From Desulfovibrionaceae bacterium (GTDB lineage: Bacteria > Desulfobacterota > Desulfovibrionia > Desulfovibrionales > Desulfovibrionaceae), in contig WRHY01000002.1 in assembly GCA_009783025.1 (NCBI GenBank), forward strand, positions 62,001 through 126,000: a DNA stretch of 64,000 bases. Direction: 5' to 3'. The notes under the pieces were generated by a model, which made no database searches, was not told the origin of the DNA, and saw nothing but the letters and a program-made list of their open reading frames with translations. The position numbers and the translations under genes were made by a program. Shown in pieces: positions 36,569 to 46,036 of this stretch; position 1 is the stretch's first letter, and every line of letters begins with the position of its first letter.

Positions 36569-37746
36569 GTGCGCAGAAAAAAAGCGGCGCAGGCGCGGCA
36601 GCGCCGGAAATTCGCTTTGTTCAGGGTAATGAGGCTTGCGTGCGCGGCGCTCTTTATGCGGGCGTTGGTTTTTTCGCGGGCTATCCCATCACTCCCTCCA
36701 CGGAAATCGCCGAGCATCTGGCGGAACTGCTCCCCAAAAAGGGCGGCACATTTATCCAGATGGAAGACGAGATTGCGGCCATGTGCGCCGTGTGCGGCGC
36801 ATCCCTGGCCGGTGAAAAATCCATGACCGCCACTTCCGGCCCCGGTTTTTCCCTGAAGCAGGAGGCCATCGGTTACGCCTGCATGGCGGAGATTCCCTGC
36901 GTGGTGGTCAATGTGCAGCGCGCCGGTCCCTCCACCGGCCTGGCGACCAAGGTGGCCCAGGGCGACGTGAATCAGGCCCGCTGGGGAACGCATGGCGACC
37001 ATTCCATTGTGGTGCTGACCGCTTCCAGCATCCAGGATGTGTTTTCCATCTCCGTTGAAGCCTTTAATATCGCGGAAACCTACCGTACACCGGTCATTTT
37101 GCTTTTTGATGAAGTGATCGGACACATGCGGGAAAAACTGATTGTGCCCGCTCCCGGCGAACTGGAAGTGGTGGAGCGCCTGCGCACCAGCGTCAAGGCC
37201 GGGGTGAATTACCATCCCTATCTGCCGCGCGAGGACGGCCGCCTGCCCATCTCCGATTTCGGCGGTGTGCACCGCTATAACGTGACCGGCCTGTACCACG
37301 ATATTTTCGGGTTCCCCACCGAAAATCCGGAGCAGGTGGACAAGCTTATCCATCACCTGGTGGACAAGATTGAAAACCGCGCCCATTTACTGGCCCGGTA
37401 TAAAGAATACTACCTGGAAGACGCCGAACACGTTATTATTTCGTATGGTTCCTCGGCCCGCAGCGCTTTGCATTTGGTGGAAGGCCGCCGCCGCAAGGGC
37501 GATCGCATCGGCCTGCTCGAGCTGCAAACGCTGTGGCCCTTCCCCGCGCAGATTGTCAGGGAAAAAACCAGGCAGGCCAAGAATGTGTTCGTGGTTGAAA
37601 TGAATATGGGGCAGGTTCTGGCCCAGGTAAAGGCGGCCGTTACCAATCCGGATCGGGTTTTCCTGGTCAATCGTATGGACGGCACGCTCGTGACTCCCAC
37701 GGATATCGGTAAAGTCATGCGCACCATTGAAGGAAGGGGGTTCTAA
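36565..37746 (+). CDS. korA: 2-oxoacid:ferredoxin oxidoreductase, alpha subunit
   Basis: A 393-residue subunit with the pyrimidine-binding domain: GNEACVRGALYAGVGFFAGYPITPSTEI, MEDEIAAMCAVCGASLAG and TSGPGFSLKQE, followed by the transketolase-C-like domain. Closest in layout to 2-oxoglutarate (Kor) or 2-oxoisovalerate (Vor) types with four subunits; the exact substrate cannot be read off. Start overlaps korD and the stop is just before korB. Confidence 0.85.
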   Translation: MSAQKKSGAGAAAPEIRFVQGNEACVRGALYAGVGFFAGYPITPSTEIAEHLAELLPKKGGTFIQMEDEIAAMCAVCGASLAGEKSMTATSGPGFSLKQEAIGYACMAEIPCVVVNVQRAGPSTGLATKVAQGDVNQARWGTHGDHSIVVLTASSIQDVFSISVEAFNIAETYRTPVILLFDEVIGHMREKLIVPAPGELEVVERLRTSVKAGVNYHPYLPREDGRLPISDFGGVHRYNVTGLYHDIFGFPTENPEQVDKLIHHLVDKIENRAHLLARYKEYYLEDAEHVIISYGSSARSALHLVEGRRRKGDRIGLLELQTLWPFPAQIVREKTRQAKNVFVVEMNMGQVLAQVKAAVTNPDRVFLVNRMDGTLVTPTDIGKVMRTIEGRGF

Positions 37747-37747
37747 G

Positions 37748-38548
37748 ATGTCCTTCAAAAAATTCATCCGCGAACGTTTCTTCCCGCATATCTGGTGTCC
37801 CGGCTGCGGTCACGGCACCGTGCTCAACGCCATCTTGCACAGTGTTGATGAACTTAATCTTGATCAGTCCTCTTTGTGCATGGTTTCCGGCATCGGCTGC
37901 TCCTCCCGCATTTCCGGCTATGTGGACTTCCACACCATGCATACCATGCACGGCCGGGCTCTGGCCTGCGCCACCGGTTTGAAAATGGCCAAGCCCTCGC
38001 TCAATGTTTTTGTGCCCATGGGCGACGGCGACGCCACGGCCATTGGCGGCAACCATTTCATCCACGCCTGCCGCCGCAATATAGACCTTACGGCCATTGT
38101 GCTCAACAACCGTATCTACGGCATGACCGGCGGTCAGTACTCGCCTCTGTCCGGCCAAGGCATTCTGGCGACCACAGCCCCCTATCGCAGCATTGACCCG
38201 GCCTTTGACATTGTGAACCTGGCCCTGGGCGCGGGCGCGAGCTTTGTGGCCCGGACCACCTCTTTCCACGTCAAGGAACTGGGCAGCCTGATCAAAAAAG
38301 CTACCGAACATAAGGGGTTTTCCGTGCTGGAAGTCATGGTGCAATGCCCGACCTACTTCGGCCGCAAGAACAAGATAGGCGGAGCAGTGGAGATGCTTGA
38401 ATACTATCGTGACAATACGGCTCCTCTCGGTTCCAAAAAGCTGGAGGAAAACCCTCAGTTCATTCCCAGAGGCGTATTCCGGGAGGAAATCCGGCCCGAA
38501 TACTGTGACGAATACGCCAAAATGGTCGCCAAGGTCCGGGAGGCGTAA
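37748..38548 (+). CDS. korB: 2-oxoacid:ferredoxin oxidoreductase, beta subunit
   Basis: A 266-residue thiamine diphosphate-binding subunit: CPGCGHG at the N-terminus (4Fe-4S ligands) and the GDGDATAIGGNHFIHACRRN motif with NN 12 residues later (NNRIYGMTGGQYS). It decarboxylates the 2-oxoacid and, with CoA, gives acyl-CoA. GGGGG is 8 bases before the ATG. It belongs to the korDABC operon that runs into sucCD. Confidence 0.87.
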   Translation: MSFKKFIRERFFPHIWCPGCGHGTVLNAILHSVDELNLDQSSLCMVSGIGCSSRISGYVDFHTMHTMHGRALACATGLKMAKPSLNVFVPMGDGDATAIGGNHFIHACRRNIDLTAIVLNNRIYGMTGGQYSPLSGQGILATTAPYRSIDPAFDIVNLALGAGASFVARTTSFHVKELGSLIKKATEHKGFSVLEVMVQCPTYFGRKNKIGGAVEMLEYYRDNTAPLGSKKLEENPQFIPRGVFREEIRPEYCDEYAKMVAKVREA

Positions 38549-38549
38549 G

Positions 38550-39107
38550 ATGATGGAAAGATACCGTTTTCTCATGTCCGGCTCCGGTGGTCAGGGCGTC
38601 ATTACCATGGCTATTCTTTTGGCGGAAGCCGCTGTCCTTTATGAGGGCCTCAATGCCGTGCAGTCGCAATCCTACGGTCCGGAGGCGCGCGGCGGCGCGA
38701 CCCGTTCCGACGTCATCGTGTCCGAAGGTCCGATTTACTTTCCCAAAGTCATACAGCCCAACTATCTGGTGGCTCTGACCAACGAGGCTGCCGCCAAGTA
38801 TTTGCCGTTGATCCGGCCGGGCGGTTTGTACCTGTATGATTCAGATCTAGTGCAGCCGGACGCCCGTGTGGATGCCCGCAGATATGGCCTGCCCATGCAC
38901 CAGGCCGTGCTGGATACTCTGGGCAGGCCCCAGGCCTTCAATATCTGCGTGCTCGGCGCTTTAGCCACTCTGACCGGCGCCGTTTCCCTGAACGCACTGG
39001 AAAAAGTTCTGGTCGAACGCTTTGCCGCCGCGCACCACGAAAACAACAAAAAGGCGCTGCATCTCGGTGTCGCTATGGCCGCGTCTCTGCTGGATGGGGC
39101 GGATTAG
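38550..39107 (+). CDS. korC: 2-oxoacid:ferredoxin oxidoreductase, gamma subunit
   Basis: A 185-residue gamma subunit: MSGSGGQGVITMAILLAEAA near the start, then SQSYGPEARGGATRSDVIVS, the usual CoA-side signature. Start ATG at 38550 (or 38553) follows GGGAGG one base after the beta stop. With the delta, alpha and beta genes it makes a complete enzyme. The next element is an intergenic repeat of family R4. Confidence 0.87.
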   Translation: MMERYRFLMSGSGGQGVITMAILLAEAAVLYEGLNAVQSQSYGPEARGGATRSDVIVSEGPIYFPKVIQPNYLVALTNEAAAKYLPLIRPGGLYLYDSDLVQPDARVDARRYGLPMHQAVLDTLGRPQAFNICVLGALATLTGAVSLNALEKVLVERFAAAHHENNKKALHLGVAMAASLLDGAD

Positions 39108-39335
39108 TTGGAGGGACGCTGTCCCTCCAAACCTCCCTGCAAGGGGACTGAGTCCCCTTGACCCCGCAATTTCCGGAAAACGGCAAAGCCGTTTTCCGGA
39201 TATGGGGGTGCAGGGGGCAAGCAGTTACGATAAAGCTTCACGTTGTTCACATCGCGGGCATTGCAGAAGCAAAACTAGCGTGTTACTGCGGCCCCTGCCG
39301 GGGGAGTCTGAGGGGGCAGAGCCCCCTCAGGAGGA
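39108..39335. repeat. Hairpin repeat family R4, copy 1
   Basis: Chain of four short hairpins: GGAGGGACGCTGTCCCTCC, AAGGGGACTGAGTCCCCTT, GGAAAACGGCAAAGCCGTTTTCC-like stem, and a GGGGGCAGAGCCCCC stem close to the sucC RBS. The same set, in the same order, is at 54170-54330 upstream of the MFS gene. It may influence transcription or mRNA stability between korC and sucC. Confidence 0.75.
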
Positions 39336-39341
39336 GTCATA

Positions 39342-40526
39342 ATGAATATTCATGAGTATCAAGCCAAGGAATTGCTGGCGGCCTATGGCGTGCCCGTGCC
39401 CAAAGGGGGCGTGGCCGACAGCGTGGAGGGCGCGCTTGCTGTGGCCGGGACCCTGCCGGGTCCGGTTTGGGTGGTCAAGGCTCAGATTCATGCGGGCGGC
39501 CGGGGCAAAGGCGGCGGCGTGAAGGTCTGTAAGAGCATGGACGAAGTAAAGGCCGCTGCTGAGGCTATTCTCGGCATGCAACTGATTACCCACCAGACCG
39601 GGCCGGAAGGCCGGAAGGTCAAGAAGGTGTGGGTAGAACAGGGCACCGCCATTGAGCGTGAACTGTACCTGGCTGTGGTACTGGATCGCGGCTTTGAATG
39701 CCTGACAATAATGGCCTCGCCGGATGGCGGCATGGATATCGAGGAAGTGGCGGAAAAGCATCCCGAACGCATTTTTAGCACTCGCCTGGACGCTTCCAGC
39801 CAGGTCTGGCCCTTCCAGGCCCGGCAACTGATGTTCGGTTGCGGCCTGAAGGCCGAACAGGTCAGCCAGGGCGTGCGGATCGTGACCAATCTGGTCAAGC
39901 TGTGTGTGGAGAAAGACGCCACCCAGGTCGAAATCAACCCTCTGGCCCTGGATCGGGAAGGCGCTCTTCTGGCTCTGGACGCCAAGATGAACTTTGACGA
40001 AAGCGCGCTCAAGCGGCATCCGGAAATTGCCGCCCTGGAAGACCCGGACGAAGTCGATCCGCTGGAGCGCAAGGCCGCCCAACTTGGCGTGAACTACGTC
40101 AAACTGAACGGTTATGTGGGCACTATGGTCAACGGAGCGGGGCTGGCCATGGCCACCATGGACGCCATCAAACAGGCCGGAGCCGAGCCCGCCAACTTTC
40201 TGGACGCGGGCGGCGGAGCCAATGTGGAGATGGTCAAGAAGGGCTTTGAAGTCATGCTTTCCGACCCCAATGTGCGCGGCATCCTGATCAACATTTTTGG
40301 CGGCATTCTGCGTTGCGATATTGTGGCCGAGGGCGTTGTCCAGGCGGCCAGGGAAATGAACCTGAAGCTTCCCCTTGTGGTACGCATGGAAGGCACCAAC
40401 GTGGACGCCGGACGTGCAATCCTCGAACAAAGCGGGATCAACATCGTTTCGGCCAAGACCATGATTGAAGCGGCGCGCAGTATTGCCGAACTGACCCGTG
40501 AGAACAAGGAAGGAGCCCGCCCGTGA
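39342..40526 (+). CDS. sucC: Succinyl-CoA synthetase beta subunit (ADP-forming)
   Basis: A 394-residue ATP-grasp subunit starting [20 protein letters not shown]. Lys and His of the nucleotide site lie in [18 protein letters not shown]; the C-terminal domain has [15 protein letters not shown] and [13 protein letters not shown]. With SucD it makes ATP from an acyl-CoA. GGAGG is 7 bases before the ATG. Placed behind korDABC it would convert the acyl-CoA made by that enzyme into free acid and ATP. Confidence 0.92.
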   Translation: MNIHEYQAKELLAAYGVPVPKGGVADSVEGALAVAGTLPGPVWVVKAQIHAGGRGKGGGVKVCKSMDEVKAAAEAILGMQLITHQTGPEGRKVKKVWVEQGTAIERELYLAVVLDRGFECLTIMASPDGGMDIEEVAEKHPERIFSTRLDASSQVWPFQARQLMFGCGLKAEQVSQGVRIVTNLVKLCVEKDATQVEINPLALDREGALLALDAKMNFDESALKRHPEIAALEDPDEVDPLERKAAQLGVNYVKLNGYVGTMVNGAGLAMATMDAIKQAGAEPANFLDAGGGANVEMVKKGFEVMLSDPNVRGILINIFGGILRCDIVAEGVVQAAREMNLKLPLVVRMEGTNVDAGRAILEQSGINIVSAKTMIEAARSIAELTRENKEGARP

Positions 40527-41410
40527 GTATCTTGATTGATGAAAACACCCGCGTGGTGGTGCAGGGTCTGACCGGCCGCGAGGGCATGTTCCACGGCCAA
40601 CAGATGCTGGACTATGGGACCAAGATTGTGGCCGGAGTCACTCCCGGCAAGGGTGGGCAGGAAGTGCTCGGCGTGCCGGTGTTTGATACGGTTGCCGAGG
40701 CCGTTGCCAAGACCGGAGCGAGCGCCAGCGTCATTTTCGTGCCTGCGGGAGCCTCTGCCGACAGCGCCTGTGAAGCGGCCGACGCGGGTATCACGCTCAT
40801 AGTGATCATCACCGAGCACATCCCGGTGCTGGATATGGTACGCTGCAAGGCCTACCTTAAATCCAGGGGAGCCATGCTGATCGGCCCCAACTGCCCCGGC
40901 CTGATCAGTCCGGGCAAGTGCAAAATCGGCATTCAGCCGGGCTACATTCATAAGCGGGGTTCCATCGGCCTGATCAGCCGTTCCGGCACCCTGACCTATG
41001 AAGCGGTGCACCAGTTGACCGTTGCGGGGCTCGGCCAGAGCACTTGTATCGGCATTGGCGGCGACCCGGTGCCCGGCCTCACATATATCGAGCTTCTGGA
41101 AATGTTCCGTGACGACCCGCAGACCGAGGCGGTTGTCGTGATTGGCGAAATCGGCGGCGACAACGAGGAAAAGGCCGCCGCCTACATCAAGGAAAGCAGA
41201 TATCCCAAACCGGTTTTCGGCTTTATCGCGGGCTTGACCGCGCCTCCGGGTAAACGCATGGGCCATGCCGGGGCCATCATTTCCGGCTCCAAGGGCCGGG
41301 GTGAGGACAAGATCGCGGCTATGCGCGACGCGGGCATCACCGTCATTGAAGAGCTCGGCTTTCTCGGCGAGACCGTTGCCAAAGCCATGAAAAAAACGGA
41401 CGAGCCTTAA
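40523..41410 (+). CDS. sucD: Succinyl-CoA synthetase alpha subunit
   Basis: A 295-residue subunit with CoA-binding Rossmann fold ([38 protein letters not shown]), [16 protein letters not shown] and the phospho-histidine region [22 protein letters not shown]. The GTG start overlaps the sucC stop. It could be a general succinate thiokinase or act on a relative (branched-chain acyl-CoA or a sulfo-acyl-CoA); the local sulfonate genes make the latter worth testing. Confidence 0.9.
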   Translation: MSILIDENTRVVVQGLTGREGMFHGQQMLDYGTKIVAGVTPGKGGQEVLGVPVFDTVAEAVAKTGASASVIFVPAGASADSACEAADAGITLIVIITEHIPVLDMVRCKAYLKSRGAMLIGPNCPGLISPGKCKIGIQPGYIHKRGSIGLISRSGTLTYEAVHQLTVAGLGQSTCIGIGGDPVPGLTYIELLEMFRDDPQTEAVVVIGEIGGDNEEKAAAYIKESRYPKPVFGFIAGLTAPPGKRMGHAGAIISGSKGRGEDKIAAMRDAGITVIEELGFLGETVAKAMKKTDEP

Positions 41411-41536
41411 GCTCCTGAAGCCCGGCGGAAACGCCGGGCTTCAGGTTTACGAAGTCCAAGTCGTTTTTGCATCGTTTTTTATGGCCATTCCATTCTTTGC
41501 TGTATTTTTTCTTTGTCCGGCATTAATTTCACCATA

Positions 41537-41552
41537 AGGCATGGTTTCTGCA
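41537..41552 (+). promoter_or_regulatory. Candidate sigma-54 promoter for ald-tpa
   Basis: AGGCAT-GGTTT-CTGCA keeps the GG and GC doublets ten bases apart. It lies 128 bases before ald and is close to a sigma-54 regulator gene, but two other positions deviate from the consensus, so this is tentative. The 269-base spacer before ald has no other clear feature. Confidence 0.35.
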
Positions 41553-41679
41553 ATCGGCATATTTAAGGACGCGAGCGGAAGTTCTTCGGTACATTCAGCG
41601 AAAAAAAGCCGCATTTCCATGTGGCTGATCAGCGTGACCTGTTACACTCATTTTTATATCCTTGGTAAGGAGAATACGC

Positions 41680-42798
41680 ATGAAGATCGGTTGCCCCACA
41701 GAGGTTAAGAACAACGAAAATAGAGTCGGCCTGACCCCGAACGCCGCCAGCGCTTATGTGGCCGCAGGGCATGAGGTGTTCATACAGAAGGGAGCAGGCC
41801 TCAAGTCGGGTCTTACGGATGAGGAATATGTGGCTGCCGGAGCGAAGATTCTCGCCACAGCCGATGATGTCTGGGCCACAGCGGACATGATCGTGAAGGT
41901 CAAAGAGCCGCTCAAGGAAGAGTACGCCAAAATGCGCGAGAATCAGCTCGTGTACACCTACTTTCACTTTGCCGCGGACGAGGAACTGACCAAGGCCTGT
42001 ATGCGGCAGAAGATTATTGCCCTGGCTTATGAGACCGTGGAAGAAGGACACGCGTTGCCTCTGCTCAAGCCCATGAGCGAAGTGGCCGGGCGCATGGCTT
42101 CCCTGATGGGCGCTTTTTATCTGGCTAAAACCCAGGGTGGCCGGGGCCTGTTGCCCATGGGCGTGACCGGCGTGGCTCCGGCCGAGGTGCTGGTTCTGGG
42201 CGGCGGCGTCGTGGGAACCAACGCGGCCCGTGTTGCCGCGGGTCTTGGCGCCAAGGTTACCATGATGGATGTCAACCTGGCTCGCCTTGAGTACCTCGGT
42301 GAAATCATGCCGGCTAACGTGACGCCGCTGTACAGCGATCCGGTTAACCTGGAAGCCTGTCTGCGCACGGCCGATTTTGTGGTCGGCGCGGTGCTCATCC
42401 CCGGAGCCCTCGCACCCAAACTGGTACGCAGGGAACATCTGAAAATTATGAAGCCCGGCGCGGTGCTGGTGGATGTGGCCATTGATCAGGGCGGCTGCTT
42501 TGAAACATCCCACCCCACCACACACAGTGACCCCATTTACGAAGTCGACGGCATTGTCCACTACTGCGTGGCCAACATGCCCGGCGCTTATTCCCGCACT
42601 TCCACTTTTGCCCTGAACAACGCCACCCTCCGCTATGGCCTTATGCTCGCCAACAAGGGGGCTGAAAAGGCCTGCCGGGAAAATCAGGGCTTGAAAATGG
42701 GCCTGAACATGTACAAGGGTATCATTACATATCAGGCCGTGGCTGAAGCCTTTGGTCTGATGGCCGACTACAAGCCCGTGGACTCTGTCCTGGGCTAA
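41680..42798 (+). CDS. ald: Alanine dehydrogenase
   Basis: A 372-residue NAD-dependent enzyme that oxidises alanine to pyruvate and ammonia. Substrate-site residues are in MKIGCPTEVKNNENRVGLTP and in VKVKEPLKEE; the NAD fold is VLVLGGGVVGTNAARVAAGLGAKV with DVNLARL, and HYCVANMPGAYSRTSTFALNNAT is the typical hinge. The start at 41680 is set by TAAGGAG. It lies 22 bases before tpa; in the known taurine pathway of Bilophila it regenerates pyruvate for Tpa, releasing ammonia. Confidence 0.93.
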   Translation: MKIGCPTEVKNNENRVGLTPNAASAYVAAGHEVFIQKGAGLKSGLTDEEYVAAGAKILATADDVWATADMIVKVKEPLKEEYAKMRENQLVYTYFHFAADEELTKACMRQKIIALAYETVEEGHALPLLKPMSEVAGRMASLMGAFYLAKTQGGRGLLPMGVTGVAPAEVLVLGGGVVGTNAARVAAGLGAKVTMMDVNLARLEYLGEIMPANVTPLYSDPVNLEACLRTADFVVGAVLIPGALAPKLVRREHLKIMKPGAVLVDVAIDQGGCFETSHPTTHSDPIYEVDGIVHYCVANMPGAYSRTSTFALNNATLRYGLMLANKGAEKACRENQGLKMGLNMYKGIITYQAVAEAFGLMADYKPVDSVLG

Positions 42799-42820
42799 CC
42801 ATAAATGGAGGCAACACGCA

Positions 42821-44176
42821 ATGACCAGGGATCCTTCTGACTACATCAACAGTGATCTTAAAAACGTATGGCACCATCTGACCCTGCACCAGGGCAAGGC
42901 CCCGATGATCGTGGTGGAAGGCAAGGGACTGCGCATCAAGGACATTAACGGCAAGGAATACCTGGACGCCACCTCCGGCGGGGTATGGTGCGTCAATGTC
43001 GGCTACGGGCGCGACAGGATAGCGGACGCGGTCGCCGCGCAACTCAAAACTATGGCCTATTACGCGGCTTCGGCAGGGAATCTGCCGACCATCGATTTCT
43101 CGGCCAAGCTCCTGGAGTATATGCCCGGATTATCCCGCGTCTATATTTCCAACAGCGGCTCCGAAGCCAATGAAAAAGCCTACAAAATGGTGCGTCTGCG
43201 CGCCTATAACAGCGACAAGAAAGAGAAAAAGAAAATCTTGTACCGTTACCGCGATTACCACGGCACCACGCTCGGCGCCTTGAGCTCCACGGGCCAGCCT
43301 GAGCGTAAGGAGTGCTTCGGCCCCTTTGTGCCGGGCTTTGTGGAAGTGCCGCACGCCTGCTGCTACCGCTGCGCTTTCGGCAAAACGTACCCCGGCTGCA
43401 ACCTGGAGTGCGCCAAGGCGGTTGAGGATGTTATCCTGAAGGAAGGTCCGGACACGGTCGGCGGAGCCATTTTCGAACCCATTACCGCAGGCGGCGGCGT
43501 GATTCCGCCGGTGAAAGAATATTACACGGAAGTGGCGGCCATCTGCAAAAAGCACGGCGTACTTTTAATAATGGACGAAGTGGTCTGCGGCATGGGCCGT
43601 ACCGGCACCATGTTCGGCTACCAGCATTACGGCGTGATTCCGGATATCGTGACCATGGCCAAGGGTGTTGCCAGCGCTTACATGCCCATTTCCTGCACCG
43701 TGACCACGGAAGAGGTGTTCGCCTCCCTGCAGGACCCCAAGGATAAGCTGTCCTATTTCCGGGATATCAGCACCTTTGGCGGATGCGCCGCGGGAGCCAC
43801 GGCCGCCCTGGAAAACACCAGGATTATTGAAGAGGAAAAACTGCTCGATAACGTAACCGCCATGGGCAACTACCTTCTGGAAGGCTTGAAGGAAAACCTC
43901 AGCCACGCCAACGTGGGCGACGTGCGCGGCAAAGGTTTGCTCTGCGGCATCGAATTCGTGCAGGACAAAGCTTCCAAGACTCCGCTCGGCGAGGACAAAA
44001 TCATTGCCATATGCGGCGAAATGGCGGCCAAGGGCGTGCTGGTGGGACGCACCAACCGCAGCTTCCCGAACCAGAATAATATCATCAACCTGGCGCCGGC
44101 CTATGTGGTGACCAAGGATGATATCAACGTCATGCTCTCCACGTTGAGAGACGCGATTAAAACAGTACTGGGCTAG
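42821..44176 (+). CDS. tpa: Taurine:pyruvate aminotransferase
   Basis: A 451-residue class III aminotransferase. It carries YYAASAGNLPTIDFSAKLLEYMPGLSRVYISNSGSEANEKA and the PLP lysine in TMAKGVASAYMP. These and the Cys-rich insert HACCYRCAFGKTYPGCNLEC match the taurine:pyruvate group that makes sulfoacetaldehyde and alanine. The partner Ald is directly upstream. The next expected gene, sulfoacetaldehyde reductase, is not in this window. The identity of the amine substrate (taurine rather than a diamine) rests on similarity and the neighbour genes. Confidence 0.85.
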   Translation: MTRDPSDYINSDLKNVWHHLTLHQGKAPMIVVEGKGLRIKDINGKEYLDATSGGVWCVNVGYGRDRIADAVAAQLKTMAYYAASAGNLPTIDFSAKLLEYMPGLSRVYISNSGSEANEKAYKMVRLRAYNSDKKEKKKILYRYRDYHGTTLGALSSTGQPERKECFGPFVPGFVEVPHACCYRCAFGKTYPGCNLECAKAVEDVILKEGPDTVGGAIFEPITAGGGVIPPVKEYYTEVAAICKKHGVLLIMDEVVCGMGRTGTMFGYQHYGVIPDIVTMAKGVASAYMPISCTVTTEEVFASLQDPKDKLSYFRDISTFGGCAAGATAALENTRIIEEEKLLDNVTAMGNYLLEGLKENLSHANVGDVRGKGLLCGIEFVQDKASKTPLGEDKIIAICGEMAAKGVLVGRTNRSFPNQNNIINLAPAYVVTKDDINVMLSTLRDAIKTVLG

Positions 44177-44194
44177 ACCTAGACCCTGTCACAA

Positions 44195-44236
44195 AACTGG
44201 AACGGCCCGGCTTTTTAAAGCCGGGCCGTTCCAGTT
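44195..44236. terminator. Bidirectional terminator between tpa and the sigma-54 regulator
   Basis: A 42-base perfect palindrome (AACTGGAACGGCCCGGCTTT and its complement, centred on TTAA). It lies between two convergent genes and would end both transcripts. Confidence 0.85.
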
Positions 44237-44251
44237 GAGGGTGTTACGCCT

Positions 44252-46036
44252 CTATTTCTCACTCCCAATACCAAGCTCCTTCATCTTGCGCACCACCGTG
44301 GACTGGCTGATACCCAGGATTTTGGCCGCTTTGTAAGTGCTGCCGCCCTGGGCCAAGGCCTTGCGCAGCAGGGATTTTTCCAGAGCCCGGACGGCCGAGG
44401 GCAGGTCACTGGCCTGTTCCTGGGGAAGCAGGGTGGCGCCCATGCCCATGTCAGCCACGAAGGCGGCCATTTCCGGGCTTGTCGCCAGGATGTGCGGGGG
44501 CAGGTCCGCAACGCGGATGACACTGCCTTCGGTCATGGCAGCCAGAAACTCGACCGCGGCGCGAAGCTCCCGCACGTTCCCCGGCCAGTCATGCGCGGAA
44601 AAGCACTTGAGCACTTTGGGGGAAAAGGTTTTCATGGTGCCGTGGCGCTGGCAGGCTTCTTCCAGAAAGGTCATGGCCAGTTCAGGGATATCCTCCGGGT
44701 GCTCGCGCAAAGGGGGAATCACGACGCTGAGCACCCGCAAACGGTAATAGAGATCAGCCCGGAAGTCGCCCGAAGCCACCAGTTGCTCCAAAGGCCTGTT
44801 GGTGGCCGCGATGATGCGGATATCCACCTTGATACTCTTTTCTCCACCGATCTTGTGGAAAGTCTGATTGTCCAGCACATGCAACAGCTTGGCCTGCATG
44901 CTCAAGGGGAGCTCGCCGATTTCGTCGAGCAGCAAAGTTCCCTTGTCCGCCAGTTCAAAAAATCCTTTTTTCCCGCCCTGTCCGGCTCCGGTAAAAGCCC
45001 CCCGTTCATAGCCGAAAAGCTCCGATTCGATCAGCGATGAAGGGATGGCCGCACAGTTCACGCTGATAAAGGGAGCAGCGGCGCGCGGGCTTTTCTGGTG
45101 GATGAGCGAAGCGGTCAGGGTCTTGCCTGTGCCGGTTTCCCCCAGAATCAGGATGCCGGACGGGGCCTTGGCCGCTTTCTCCAGTTCGCGCATGCAGTTA
45201 CGCATGATTTTGCTGTTGGCGATAAAGCCCGCGGCTTGCTCCCGCTGTACGTTGTCCAGGCGGCTTTTGTACAGATGGGCTTCTACTTCGGCCTCGGCCA
45301 GACGCTTTTGCAGGTTTTCCAACTCGGTCATATCCCGGATGGCGGCGACCACCCGCCATACCTTGCCCTCAGCATCAAAAAAGGGGGTACTCGTATTCAG
45401 ACAGCGCGTGCCGCAGGCATAGTCATCAAACATGGTCACGGGCTTGCGCGCTTCCAGAGCTCTCAGGCTGACGCAGGTAGTGAATTTTCCTTCATGCATG
45501 GGCTCCGTGACATGTTTACCGATGACGGTTTCAGGATCAAGCTGGGCAATGCGTTTCATGGCTTTGTTCACGTGCACGGTGCGGCCTTCACCGTCTATGA
45601 CCCAGATTCCGTCGTGCAGGGAATCAATGATCACCTGCAGTTCCTTGTTCAACTGTTCATATTCCTGAGCGCTGGGCGAAGGGGGCAGAGGCTGAAGAAA
45701 AAACAGGCGCTGATCTTCTTCGTTTTCCTGCTCAGGGGCGGGACGGGTCCAGGAGAAGAGAAAATGGCCGTGCTCCCCGGACAGCACAATGCTTTGATCC
45801 GGTTGTGCGGCGCAAAGCTGCTGCGAAGCCGTAGCAAAGCCCTTGCTTTTGAGAAGAGTCACCAGGGATTTTCCTGTAAGGCCGTTTTTGCTTCGCGCCT
45901 TGCCTTGACGGAGGAAGTCGTGGAGCGGCGCGTTCCATGAGCGCAGTTCCCAGTCTTCACCTATGCAGAGACCGGCATATACGGGGAGAGGAGAGGCCTC
46001 TATTGCGTTTTTTGCACTGGAAAGGTAATAATACAT
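44252..46036 (-). CDS. Sigma-54-dependent regulator with PAS sensor (taurine module)
   Basis: A 594-residue enhancer-binding protein. N-terminal region (1-120) unrecognised; PAS domain (about 130-245, LQVIIDSLHDGIWVIDGEGRTVHVNKAM); AAA+ domain (about 270-505) with [27 protein letters not shown] (GAFTGA loop), TLLLDEIGELP and the R-finger region; Fis-type helix-turn-helix at the end (GGSTYKAAKILGISQSTVVRKMKEL). There is no receiver domain, so it senses a ligand through PAS. It lies between tpa (convergent) and the TRAP operon (divergent), and is the likely activator of both. Confidence 0.88.
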   Translation of the reverse strand: MYYYLSSAKNAIEASPLPVYAGLCIGEDWELRSWNAPLHDFLRQGKARSKNGLTGKSLVTLLKSKGFATASQQLCAAQPDQSIVLSGEHGHFLFSWTRPAPEQENEEDQRLFFLQPLPPSPSAQEYEQLNKELQVIIDSLHDGIWVIDGEGRTVHVNKAMKRIAQLDPETVIGKHVTEPMHEGKFTTCVSLRALEARKPVTMFDDYACGTRCLNTSTPFFDAEGKVWRVVAAIRDMTELENLQKRLAEAEVEAHLYKSRLDNVQREQAAGFIANSKIMRNCMRELEKAAKAPSGILILGETGTGKTLTASLIHQKSPRAAAPFISVNCAAIPSSLIESELFGYERGAFTGAGQGGKKGFFELADKGTLLLDEIGELPLSMQAKLLHVLDNQTFHKIGGEKSIKVDIRIIAATNRPLEQLVASGDFRADLYYRLRVLSVVIPPLREHPEDIPELAMTFLEEACQRHGTMKTFSPKVLKCFSAHDWPGNVRELRAAVEFLAAMTEGSVIRVADLPPHILATSPEMAAFVADMGMGATLLPQEQASDLPSAVRALEKSLLRKALAQGGSTYKAAKILGISQSTVVRKMKELGIGSEK

